64,000 nucleotides of DNA, from the NCBI GenBank assembly GCA_010645155.1, contig CM021321.1, positions 281,201-345,200 on the forward strand, in the 5' to 3' direction. This document shows, piece by piece, positions 39,601 to 51,600 of the stretch. Position 1 is the first letter of the stretch. Each line of letters opens with the position of its first letter. The position numbers and the translations under genes were made by a program. The stretch comes from Tigriopus japonicus. Its lineage: Eukaryota; Arthropoda; Copepoda; Harpacticoida; Harpacticidae. The notes beneath the pieces are model-generated. The model had not been told where the DNA came from and did no database searches. It saw nothing but the letters and a program-made list of their open reading frames with translations.

Positions 39601-42600
39601 ACGGTATATCATCCCAAACTTGTTGAGGCGAAATTGTGTCTCAGATAACAATGAGCCTCTAAAACTTGCTCAGGAGTTGCGATCTAAGCGGAGATGGAAA
39701 CTACTGACAAAAACCATGCGAAATACGCATAGCATACAGTAAGCCTTGGACAAAACCAACCCTCGCTTCTCGAGGACAAATCTGTCCGGTCTTGATCTTG
39801 CAGAAATGCGTGGGGAATCCGAGCCTTCCCAGCTTATCTGGGATCACACGGTTCTTTCAACTCTCTTGGGTGGTTCCATTCATTGTTTTGTCGATACATT
39901 GGCGTGGACAAAATTGATCTGAGATGTACAAAAAGGAGTTTTTCTCAACCTCAGCGGGATTTCTCTGCGATCCATGTCCAAGAAAGCTCTCAGGAGATTA
40001 AGTTATCTACAATGCGAGTGAAGTTTTAAATTGGCCACCCTGACAGAATGATCACATTTGAAGAAGTAAACAAACGAATTCTTAACTTGCTTCTCTGTAG
40101 ATTTTTCAAATTTTGGATTCAACCAATGGATGTTGTGCTGAAAAGAAAACGTCTTTCAAAAAATAATTATTATATGCGCTGATGTACCTTCTGATCCATC
40201 AAAAGTGGACTTTGCTTAGGATTTTTTGCTTGGGAGCTTCTCAGAACCGTTTTCATTGACGTATGAAAACAAGGATTTGCAGGAAAAAAGTTTTTCGGTA
40301 GCAAAAACATGAACTAATTGTTCTCTAGAGGCTTTCTGAAAAAGGCCGCAAAAGGTCGGTTGCGCCCAAACCCACTTTCTTATTTGGAGCTCTTGATAGC
40401 CCATAAAAAGAGTTCCTTTTCAAGATATTGGAAAAGAAAGCGAACTCCTAACTACGGAAGAAGGCACAAAATAATGCTTACAGTTTTCAAATGAACAGAC
40501 TCTTTGGAGCTTACGACTAGGCGTGCTTGAGGTTTTCGCCAGTCATACTAAAAACTCGACCACAAAGCTGAGAAATGTACAAGAAATGGTCCACATTCTG
40601 TTTTTTCCGAGGAACCTCAAAAGCTTTCCACAAAAAAGGAGAATGAAATTTTATAAAAGGATGATTGTTTACAGAAGAACTCTGATTGATTAACATTTTC
40701 ATGGTCAAAAATGTTCACATAGTACAAAGCTGGGAAAAAGATATAACATGTCCCTTTCAGTAAATGTACACTAATCGATCAAATATTTTTTTTTTCTTTT
40801 TACCTTTATAGTTTGAAGTTGTGTTTTGTAAAATTGGACTAATCAAATACAAAATGTTCCAAAAGGCATTGAACACTGAAAAGTTTCATCTGTTGACTGA
40901 CATATATTCCAAAAAGTAATCGGATGTAGACATTTTGCCCTCATTCCAATCAATGGGCGATGGTGATTTTTTCGTGACACTAAAATTAAAAAAAGGAACT
41001 ATCTAAATATTTTTTGCTAAGATCAAAGCCAAGTTGTATAAAAGTGGATAAAATGTGCATCTTTTGGAGGTTCATCCATTTTTCTGTTGGCCTTTCATTT
41101 GGTATGAATCATCCTCTAGTTGTTGTATTGATACATTATATATGTACGTAGTTTCACATTCATGAGTCACAAAAACAAACTTAAATTTAAATTTCTATGC
41201 TTTGGACAATTAATGATTTATCCAGTAAAAATGAGCCTCAAAACTAACCTTGAGTGTTTGATAAGCATTTTTCTTTGGGTTCATGGCCTGGAAAATGTCA
41301 TGCAAAAATCGCTTAAAAGATCTCGACAACTTCCAAAGGATGCCCTCTGGGCAAACAAACTCCGTCCAGACTTCATTTCCCCCGTTTTGCTTTTAGCTGT
41401 GACATTTCTGGAATATTGGAAAAGGAAATCTGCTTCCTTGGCGCATCACTGGGATTGCATGGGTTTCCAAGAGGAAGAAGAGCGACCACGACCCGATTTT
41501 GCTGCCAAAGCTCCATACCTGGAGAAGAATCCCATCACTGGGGTGCGAGAACCGAGTTTTCCACAATCTAAGCGATATAAGCGAATTGCTGCGGGAACAG
41601 CGTTAATTTTGCTCATGGTAAGCACAGGAGGATAACTTTCAAAATACCATGCTGTATGATCTTGAACCACAACTCAACTTCAAAGCATAGTCGAAAATTT
41701 GGGGTAAAAAAGTGTTTTGTCCTTTTTGTTTCCTCAGTGCTCATTTTCATTCATGTTTAGTTCTTCTTTGACATTCTTGCTCATGGAATGTCTGGTTACC
41801 TCTCACATGGATTTGTTTTTTGCTCACGTTTTTTCGACTTTAACGAATGAAGCAATGCATCCACATAGAGGTCTATAGAGAGGTCATTTTCGTCATTTTT
41901 CCCTTGTTTATTGCTGAAACTGGCCAGAAGTTGCGTGAAAAGGCAAATATTTCCGCAGAATATCGTAAGAAACTTGCCCAATTAAGTGGAAGATCATAGT
42001 ACAAATGAAAGTGAGCAAGACAAATATTTAATGCCAAATCTTATAATTGTGTGATTTAATGCCTGTGAAGTGAATTATCATCTTCATTGAGCACCTTAGT
42101 ATAATTTGGGAGAAACAAAGCATAGACAGGAGGCCACATGGCTAAAAAACTTTTTTTTTTAATTTGCCTTTTTTGAGCCATGAGCATTTTGAATAGGTTT
42201 GTTTGGACAAGTTTTAACTAGTCGCTGATGATAAATGGCTCTTGCTGCCCACAATGAAATTTCACGACCGGCCTGCTCCGGTATCTCTACTCTGGGACAT
42301 CTGTGTGCATCCATGTACAGGGTGACTCTAGCAATAATTAGACTGAAATAAATCAGCAATCGTTTAAGCAACACACTTTTTCTCACTCACAATTCTACAT
42401 TATACTAAAAGGTGACAAGGTGCAGTTACACAAAACGTTTTATATCGCAGTTCAAGATCAACTTCGATGTCACAGGTCCAATTTTACAATTGGGATTTTT
42501 ACGGGTCCATTTTTTGCTCTTGTTTCTTATACCGATTTTTTGGGGCTCTTTCCTTCATTTATAAATCACTAAAATCTCTTATTTTCCCGCCCAAAAAACG

Positions 42601-45600
42601 TTTGCCATTTTTATCATTTTTTTTGCTCAAGTGATTTGCTTCCAGCTGTGTTTTTAAAACTCGTCTTCAGTTACAATAATGGTACCTGTAGCCAACGTTG
42701 AATGTACATTCTAACAAATTTCGTTTGTGGAGTATCTTGTCACTTGAACTAACACAGGTGTGTTTAAATTACCCTTTTTTCTGTGATGTTCATATTCAGA
42801 AGCAGGAACAATGTTCACTCTCTCAACTTTTGGCTCACCGTTGAATAAGCTTGGTGAGATGCATGCCCTTGCCAAACTTTTGAACTGGTGCCTTCTGAAC
42901 TCAAATTTGCAATTCGCAAAGTTCTTCAAAATGATGTGGTAATTTGCTTGGTTCTTGTTGGATCAATTTACGCTGGCTTTATTACTATGCTAAGAAGGTT
43001 TTCAAAACCTTAAACATTTCATATCAATTTTTGTTTAAGTTAGATTTGGAGAATCATTATAGACAGAGATGGCTGGCTTTGAAAAGGCCTTTGGTGTTGC
43101 ATATTTTGCTAGCTTTCTATGAGTGTGCCAAGCAGGTTCATTCACAATGTTGTCAAAGGTAGTTTGGTCTTGGCACAATGAAGGAACATCATCTAATATG
43201 CTGCTTTAATGAGCCCCTCATCTACACTACAATGTCCCGTACAAAGCCTTCATGAAACATCCTTTCACTGCAAAGAGAAGTTATGCGTTTGAGGAGAGAA
43301 TAACGAAGGAATCATGACCCCTTTGAATTGAAATTGAGATGGATCGAAAGAGCACTTCTGAAAATGTTTGGCTGAAAGTGTGTTAAAACAAAACCAAAAT
43401 CGGCTCATTTAGAAATTACATTTTGTCTTATTAGAGCATATAGACAGGTTGAAATTAATTTGAAGCTTTTTACATATTGCTATTGTAGGCATGTAGTGGA
43501 CGAAAAACATTCGAATTTTCTCGTAAACTCTATTCTTTGTTGTTTCTCTTTGCCGAAGCTAAAACCGTTGTTCTAAACCAAGGATGACTCAACGAGAAAT
43601 TAAGATGTCCTTGTCTAAACCAAGGATGGCTCAAGCCAGGATTACTTTCAAAATACACACTGGGTCCGATTAGTACAATGAAAATTCAACGGAACAATAC
43701 ACTTGTTGCAAAAACCTCACATTTTAGTACAATGATCGGACCCAGTGTGTATTTTTGAAATTCGTCCTGACGTACAGTGGTTCCTGTCTAAACTTACCGG
43801 TTTTCTGTTCATCACATCTCGAAAAGGTTAATCAATCAAGGGACTGGGAATGATATTTTGCGGAGTGTCAATAAAACCAACGTTTAAGGGTTCGTTATAT
43901 TCTTTTGTAAGATTGGTTCCTTATGTAACAAAAATTAGTCTGTCTTCTTTTATACATTGTTCTGAAAACCGGTATTTTGGAAGGGCATTGCAACTATCAC
44001 AGTTGTTGGATTTAATTTAAAGACAGTTGACAAATTCCTTTTGTTCGAAGCGAATCACGTTGTTTAATCTTTGGATTAAAAGCTTGAAGCAAATTGGAAT
44101 TTGCATTGATCCGAGAGCTTCGTCCACATAAGCTTCCTTTTGTTTACTCTATCTTTACCGCTAGAGGGCGGGTTAGTTTATGTAATCGATTGCAATCTTG
44201 CACCAAAACGTGTTTTGAGAAATGGTTTCAAATCAAGCTTGTGTGATGGATGGTTGTCAATTTTCATTGAAGCATTTTTAGGACAAAGGCAGGCAATATT
44301 TTGGTTGAAACAGAACCATCGATGGGATTCGTTAAGCCTGCGTCAATTATTTTATCGAGTTATTGATTATGATTTTCCATCCACACATTTAACGAAACAA
44401 TTCACCGACTTGTTTATCCACCAACAATATGAGGAAATGCATCACTTCTACCTTGCAATTTCTTTGCCAAACTTCTTTGAAAATAACCATCAACAGGTTT
44501 TATTAGCTTTATCGCGTCATAAAATGGGCAAAATCTACATCATTCTATCCTCCTTGGGCCATAAAAAAGGGAAATTCAATGCCCTTGTGATAGAAGATTT
44601 TTAGTGCCGTCTGGAACTTTAAAATCGATGCATGATCCCGCATTAAAAATAAACGATCCCGACGCAATGCATTTTTTCTGAGCTCACTGAACCAATGCAG
44701 TCACCGAACGAAAAAAACTGAATACACTCTTATTTCCTAATTATGTCCGTTCCAGATCAGTCTTGTCCTCATCTTCATCTTGGCCGTGATCATTTACCGA
44801 ACCCTAGTGTCCATCCCATTGTTTCAAAACGAGACCCTCCGTCCCATGGCCCAAGTGATCGCCAGCATGTCCGGAGCCATGGTCAATCTGATTCTTATCA
44901 TGTCCTTGGGGAGAGTCTACGAGAAATTGGCATTTCGACTCACTACATGGGGTAAGAGAAAGTTGGGGACCTTCAGGGAAAAGACAACACTCAGAGCTTA
45001 TTTTCCTGGCAAGTCATAAGGTGACATGCTACTCACATTAGTGAATGCAGTGTGAGAGAAATTTAATGCGATGGAAAGAAAGGTGCTTCCTAATTTACTC
45101 TGGTTAATCAGAATAGAGTAAAAGGTGAACGAAGATAAGTATTAAAGTTCTACTGTAATACTTATTTTTATGAAATTTTCGTGGGCGTGAGGTAAAAAAG
45201 CGTGTAAGAAACCATTCTAGTCAACTCACCTGTGATACCACAATATAATTTGTCTATTATAACGTTTTTTAACATTTGACATGTCACAACCATTTATATG
45301 AGAACACATATAAATATTTTTACAATATTTTACTTTATTTTATACAACCTGACATGACCTTGAGTCGCAATAAACATATTATTATTATATATATATTATT
45401 ATTATTATGAAATTTTGATGGCATTTAAAAGAAACAAAAATCTTCAGCAAATGTTGAAAAACCTGTTGATGAAAAACCCATTTAGATAAATAGTTCTGTA
45501 AAGGACATGCCCATCACTATTGTAGAAGGTGAGTTGTTGAGGGCATCAAGATGGAAGGTGGGAGAAAAGAAGGTTACAATCCAAATAATCAAACTCTTGT

Positions 45601-48600
45601 ACAGTCCCAGTGCTTGAGCAGATGTACAGTAGCTTATGCCTGGAGGCTTTACTCAAGCATAGTTATTGACACTTAAATAGTTTTCCTTACACCATAATTG
45701 TTGGAACCCTCAACAACTGACCTAGTAGGTCGAATGTACGTAAAATGCGCAAAGTCAAAAAGATTTGGTATTGGGTACTTTGATTATAACCTAAAAAGCG
45801 ATTCGGAACACCGTGTTCAGATCAATAGATTTTTGAAAGGTAGCACCTGCCAAGAAGCACGGAAATCATGGAGTGGGAGGCTTGCTATGAGAATTATGAT
45901 TTCCAGCAGAAACGAACCATTTGCGTTCTTCTGCAAATGAGACCTGGCTTGCATTGAGAAGAACACGTATTTCAAATTTCAGCCCAATCGAACGCCGGAG
46001 TGAAAAGTTGTGCCTTCTCAAACTTATGTACTGAAGAGAGCAGAGAATGAATGAACTCGCCCTTTTGTGGTAAAACGATTACCACAAAAGGGCAAGTTCA
46101 TTCATTCTCGGTAGGATTTGCACTGAACTTTGAGAGAGCATAACTTTTGACTCCGACGTTCGATTGAGCTGAAAATTGAAATACGTATTCTTGTCAACAT
46201 ATGCAAGGTCTCATTTGCAAAAGAACGTAATTGAATTGTTCTTACTGGAAAGTGTACCGTTCATACACCTTAGTTTGCCTTGGCACAGCATACATATTCC
46301 TGGCCAAACATCCAAATCAATCTTCAAAGCCGCAGCATGGGGGTTTTGGAGCACTATTCACAAGCAAAGCAAGGCTCAAAAACGTTCTTTAGAGCCTAAG
46401 AATTGAAGAGATAATCATGACAACTTAAAGCAGAGCTTTTCCTATCAATAGCAAGTGGGTTATTCCATGAAATAACACACAATTTGAAGCTTATTCTTCT
46501 CTTGACTGTCTGAACTTTCTTTGCTGTTGTAAGTAGAACCTAAGTTGGCGGGCAAGGTTTGGTGATTGCAAAAGGGGATCATTCCTTGCTAGAGGGTCCT
46601 TGAGTTAACATGCAATCCGTATCTTGTTTGCACTTTTGTACCACCTATTTAAACCACTTTGAGGTTTGATGCGTAGGGTCCCCAACTTTCCCAATCAATA
46701 TGTATGCTCAACTGCTTGGAGCAGGTGTGCCCTGAGTAAACTTCAAGTATGATCGCTTTTGTAGTTAGTAGTAAGGCTCACGTATGTTACTGCTATCGTA
46801 TTTGTTTCTCTAAGGCAGAGACTAAACCAACCACGGTGCTCTTTTCCAGAAATGCATCGAACCCAATCCGAATTTGATGACAATCTCACGTTCAAAGTGT
46901 TTATCTTCCAATTCATCAACTTCTACTCTTCCATCTTCTACATTGCTTTCTTCAAAGGTCGTTTTGTTGGTTATCCCGGCCATTACAAGCACATTTTTGG
47001 AAACCTACGCAACGAAGACGTGAGTTCGCAGCGGTAGCATTTGTATTCGTGAATGGTTTCTCACTGGATTTTGTTCCAAATGGGTTTCCAGTGCAGCAAC
47101 GGCGGGTGTTTGATTGAGCTGGCTCAACAATTGGCCGTGATCATGGTAGGAAAACAAATGATCAACAACGCTCAAGAGGTTCTTATCCCAAAGATGAAGG
47201 CTTGGTGGCATCACCGAAAGGTAAGATGTCTTGTCATACCAGTCGATTGATGGGTAAGATGAAAGCTTAAACAGGGAATTTGTTTCAGTGTGCAGTGTGT
47301 ATAAAGAAGTCCATAAAAGCAACGCAACTTTCACTTACTTTTACTAAGGCACTGGATATTTATGCTATGCCAGACTTTATTATATTAAAAATTAAAATGA
47401 CAAAGACGGAATCTTTTGCATCTCATGGCGTTTAGTGGTCAAACGTACCAAATATTGATTCAACGAAGTACTTGTATGATTACAGGGCATGCATGTCCAA
47501 ATAATGATGTTGACTCAAGGGAAACATAATCGTCGCAGTGATTGCCAGGAGTGGCAAATGATCCAAAGGACACTAAGGAACATAATTTTCAACGTTCCCT
47601 GAACAGTAAATGTCCTGCTGAAGCATTATTTACAAAAGATATTTTCACTAAGGTTACCGCAATTTTACAAAGCTCAAAATATAATCCAGTTCGTGCGACA
47701 AGACGATGAGGTTGGTGAAGAATTTTGTTATTTTCATTTGCCTCTTTCTCCATAAATGAGATCTTCATTATGTCGTGGAAACAACGTGTTTGAAGTTGCA
47801 GCTCAATAAAATCTTAGAATCAAATTTATGCCTAAAGAGACTGAGGAAAGTTCGACAATCGACAAAAAAATACTTGCTCTTAAAAAATGTTGATCAAATT
47901 GATGATCCTCAATAAACAAATTTTTACGCTTGTCTTGCATTTTTTGCTTCTTAGAACGAAATGAGAAAAAGATGGCTTTGAAAAACGAAATTTTATTGCA
48001 CTATATATAAGACAAATTTAATTCTAATTGTAATTAGTTCTGTTTTGAAAGTAGTTGACACAGGTCTGGATTTCCATCACTGTAATAGTGACAATTACAG
48101 TCTTGAGTCCACCTTCCAGTGGTCCCTACTATGTGAGCACAATTGTAGCTTCTCCATTTCTAGAGTTCTTCTGAAGGGTTTCTTACATTTGCTTCCAAAG
48201 GAGTGCATTTCTTTGTCACCATTGCAAGATCAACGAAAAAAGACATGGTTTAGCATTTACGGTCTTCAGAGATAAGAAAACACCATTCTATCTCTATCTC
48301 TTCCCTGGAATGTAACGCTTTTAATGCAGAGATCCTCCAGGAAAAGCATCTCCATTCTCTTGAGTCAGAAAAGCCGAGCTTGAACGAGATCATGATTCTT
48401 ACTGTCAATTCTCGATGGATCCTCTTTTTGTTTGCAGAGCTCCCTTCAAGAAATTGGCGAGTCCCAGATGGAACGGGATTATAAATTGGTGGAAAATGAG
48501 GGTCTCTTCCAAGAATATTTGGAAATGGGTAAGTCGAATCGATTCTAAATGTACCCATATGATTTCTCAGTGAGCCGTCCATTCCTTGCTCCATCATAAT

Positions 48601-51600
48601 GATGGGTTTCTTGCGGCTCACAAAGAAAATGATCAACGGAACAAGAAACAAGATTGCGGATGAGGAAGCTCAAGTAGACTATCTATTCTTGTTCCATTAA
48701 TATTTAAGCACATGTTTTGCTTTTGCTTTGCCTTGAAAATTGGTTTATTCACATCCTCATTTCTTTCCTCGTGCATCTTAGTGATTAGTTCCGCTCAAAT
48801 TGATATTCAAACACGGTTTTGATGGGAACAAGGCTTCGAAAAGAAAAAAAATGAATGGAATGGACTAGTTTCAAAGAGAGGGCAAAGATGAATGCTGAAT
48901 AGAAATGACTAAAGTTTTCTATAGATTTTAAGTTTTGCCTCGCTTCAATATTTTCTGAATATTCTAGGTCAAGATTTTATCTTCTTTTGAGGCTCCATCT
49001 TTTTTCCGCAAAGTTTTTTAGCACAAAGACTTGCCTGGAAATCTACTTTGCATATAGATAGGGCTTGAGAGCTAACAGGTTCATGCTAGGATTGATCAAA
49101 CTTTATGGATATGAACCTCTCTTCGGTCAAGAAGGACAAATTAGAAAAACTTTTTGTGGCTGCCTAAGTTTTAAGAGGTGTCAACAACCATGTGAAGGCA
49201 ACCTGAATTCCAAGATTCGTTCGTGGATAAAATAATAGGCTAGTTTTTTAAGACGCAAAAGATCGATCTCAAGCTCGTACTTAAGTACTCGAGTTTGATT
49301 TCAAGTATGATCTTGAGATCGATCTATGCGTCTAAAAAACTAGTCTCAGCTGATTACGGAAAATCCGGACCTTGCACTGAAACAAAAAGGATGTCGTTTC
49401 TCTTGAGATGCCTTTTTGTTGTCTTTAATGTTAAAAAATCGTGTGTTACCTGGACGAATTTAAAACTGACGTACACCAAAATCAAGTCAGTTTAATTACC
49501 CTGGAGTCAACTATCACAACAACAAAAATCAAGGCTGAAAACTTGAGAGTATACTTGAGAAACGTTCATTTGACTTGATTTGGCCACATAAGAGCTGTTT
49601 GAGTAAGTGCAGTAACTTCCGACCTTTCACGTTGTTGCTTCATATTTGATTATTTTTCAAAGCCAATCTTTCAAAGCATGAACACAGAAAGGGTGTGAAA
49701 TGCAGCGATCATGATTTTTATGAGCCTCCCTGTGTGTTGAAAATGTGTATTTAGATCAAAATACCAGACACTGCTTGTTCCATAAAGATCTACTCTCCGG
49801 CCTTGACCAATGAGTAAGATGCTTCGTCTTGTACTCGAGCTTTAGTCAAGTTTTTTTGTACTGTTCAACTTTACGTTCGGATGTGATGTGATTGATGTGT
49901 AGTCCATTCACTCAGAATCGATGCTCGTTCCATTACACAACCACTAACATGTGCATCACTAGAAGTGATCGACATACTGGATACAGATCCAGCTCTATAC
50001 GTATGTGCCCACAAAGAGTGGCCATCCCAATCAAAAGTCTGCCCCATGTTGCTTGGTTCGTTCTTTGGTGATCTATCTGTCAGATTTTAAATGAATCTAG
50101 AGGCTAGGTTTTTTAAAACTCATAGAATGATTTTATAGTGATATTATTTCTTAGAATGATGGCATATCTCGTTTATTAAAAGATGACAAGTAAGAACAAA
50201 CTGTGGGACGTCTACCATCAGAACTCTTTCCTTCGCCCCCTGAGATTTCAGAGTGCCATGTTTGATCTCATCAAATTGAAAATACATTGTCCGCATTAAC
50301 CTCTAAGTGTGCCTCTTTAGTTTGAGAAAAAAAAATCAAGACTTAACGAATTGATTTGATTGACTGTACTCAAATCTCTTCAAAATTAATTTGTTAACAT
50401 GGAAGGAAAGGTGTGAAACTATATTGCCCAACTTTACCCTTGCAATAATTGTTTGTTAATCGTGCAACCTTGATTATTTATTTCGTCCTCACAAATTTGA
50501 TTATTAAAAACTGCCTAAATTTAATCGAAATAGTAGCATTAAGGAACTAAAAATGGAGAGTAACATGCATCAAGTTTACTTGCAAACGTAAACTATGTCG
50601 AAACCTTTTGTACCATCGGTTTTTAACGTTTTAAATTCATTTGATCTCAATATCCAGTTGGAACTCTCTTTTCTAGAAAAACTATTCCTAAAATGCGTTT
50701 TACAAAGAAAAAATACATCTTCAATCTTGGCAATTTCTCGCCATTGGTTCAGTATTTCGGTTCAGCTTGTGTCCGAACAGAATAAGCAAGAGGTTGAAAA
50801 TAAAAAAAGTTGGGTGAAACTGTGTGCTAAATTCCGGCATTTAAAACGTTTTTCGCACAGACTGTCAGCGAGCGTGACGACTTCTAGAAACTTAAGAACT
50901 CACGAAAGGTAACATGATTAAAATTCATGTTGAACCGGTTTTAACTGAGTTAATGGTCCTTGGAAAAGATCTAGGAAGAATTACTCCGTTGGTTCCTGAT
51001 GAGTAGGCCCCGGGAAATAATTTTATTTTGCTGTGGAGCAGAAACCCCAGACGTTTTACAATGTAGAGTCAGCTGATGGTTATCTTCAGCTGACCTTACT
51101 CCTCGAAACGTCTGGGATTTCTGCTCCACAGCAAAATAGAATTTTTTTCTGTGGTCTACGTTATAAAGGTCGAGATTCAGGTTTGAACTTGATGTTCGAA
51201 AAACACGCATGTTAGAGGATCGCTCAGAAGTTTCCGTTTTTGTCGTTTAAAACCTTCCGGTATTTTTGGGGTTCTGTCTACTTCAAATCCAAAAAAGATC
51301 AATAATCTAAATGAGAATCCAAAAAAGATAGAGGTACGACATACGCATTCAGCTCTACCTAAATTTATAGGATGATTCTTGTGTCAACAAGGCCAGATGA
51401 ATGTCAACAAGCTCTCTTCCTTCATGTCTTGTCATTGAGAACAAACTTGTTTTTTGGTCACAAGGTGCCGTTGCACGGCTAGTAAATTTAAATTACTGGA
51501 TAAAATGTAATTAATCACAAATACAATTACTCGTCTTGATTCCTCTTCTTACACATGGTTGAAAATATGCAGTTTATTTGCAAGCAAATGAGATTTATGA

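Larger units (their letters stand above)
36334..41396 (+). other. anoctamin intron 8 (5.1 kb)
   Basis: A transposon-dense intron: a fold-back (36575-37031), a TTTCGG repeat (37030-37365), a short hAT MITE (37416-37632), a LINE tail (37926-38080) and hAT-type element D (38201-39438). From 39447 to 41396 I see nothing beyond AT-rich sequence. Confidence 0.8.
41618..44755 (+). other. anoctamin intron 9 (3.1 kb)
   Basis: Holds a solitary CAGGGTGACT transposon end near 42316, a short TIR element (43636-43771) and an unexplained long open frame (44111-44604). The rest shows no signal I can support. Confidence 0.7.

Noticed and set aside
41162..41396. Upstream part of the open frame containing exon 9
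   Set aside because: It lies before a clear acceptor (TTTTAG at 41391-41396) and does not resemble anoctamin sequence, whereas the spliced junction restores the motif.
50595..50912. 105-codon open frame in intron 13
   Set aside because: No conserved features, no splice borders, and compositionally like its surroundings.
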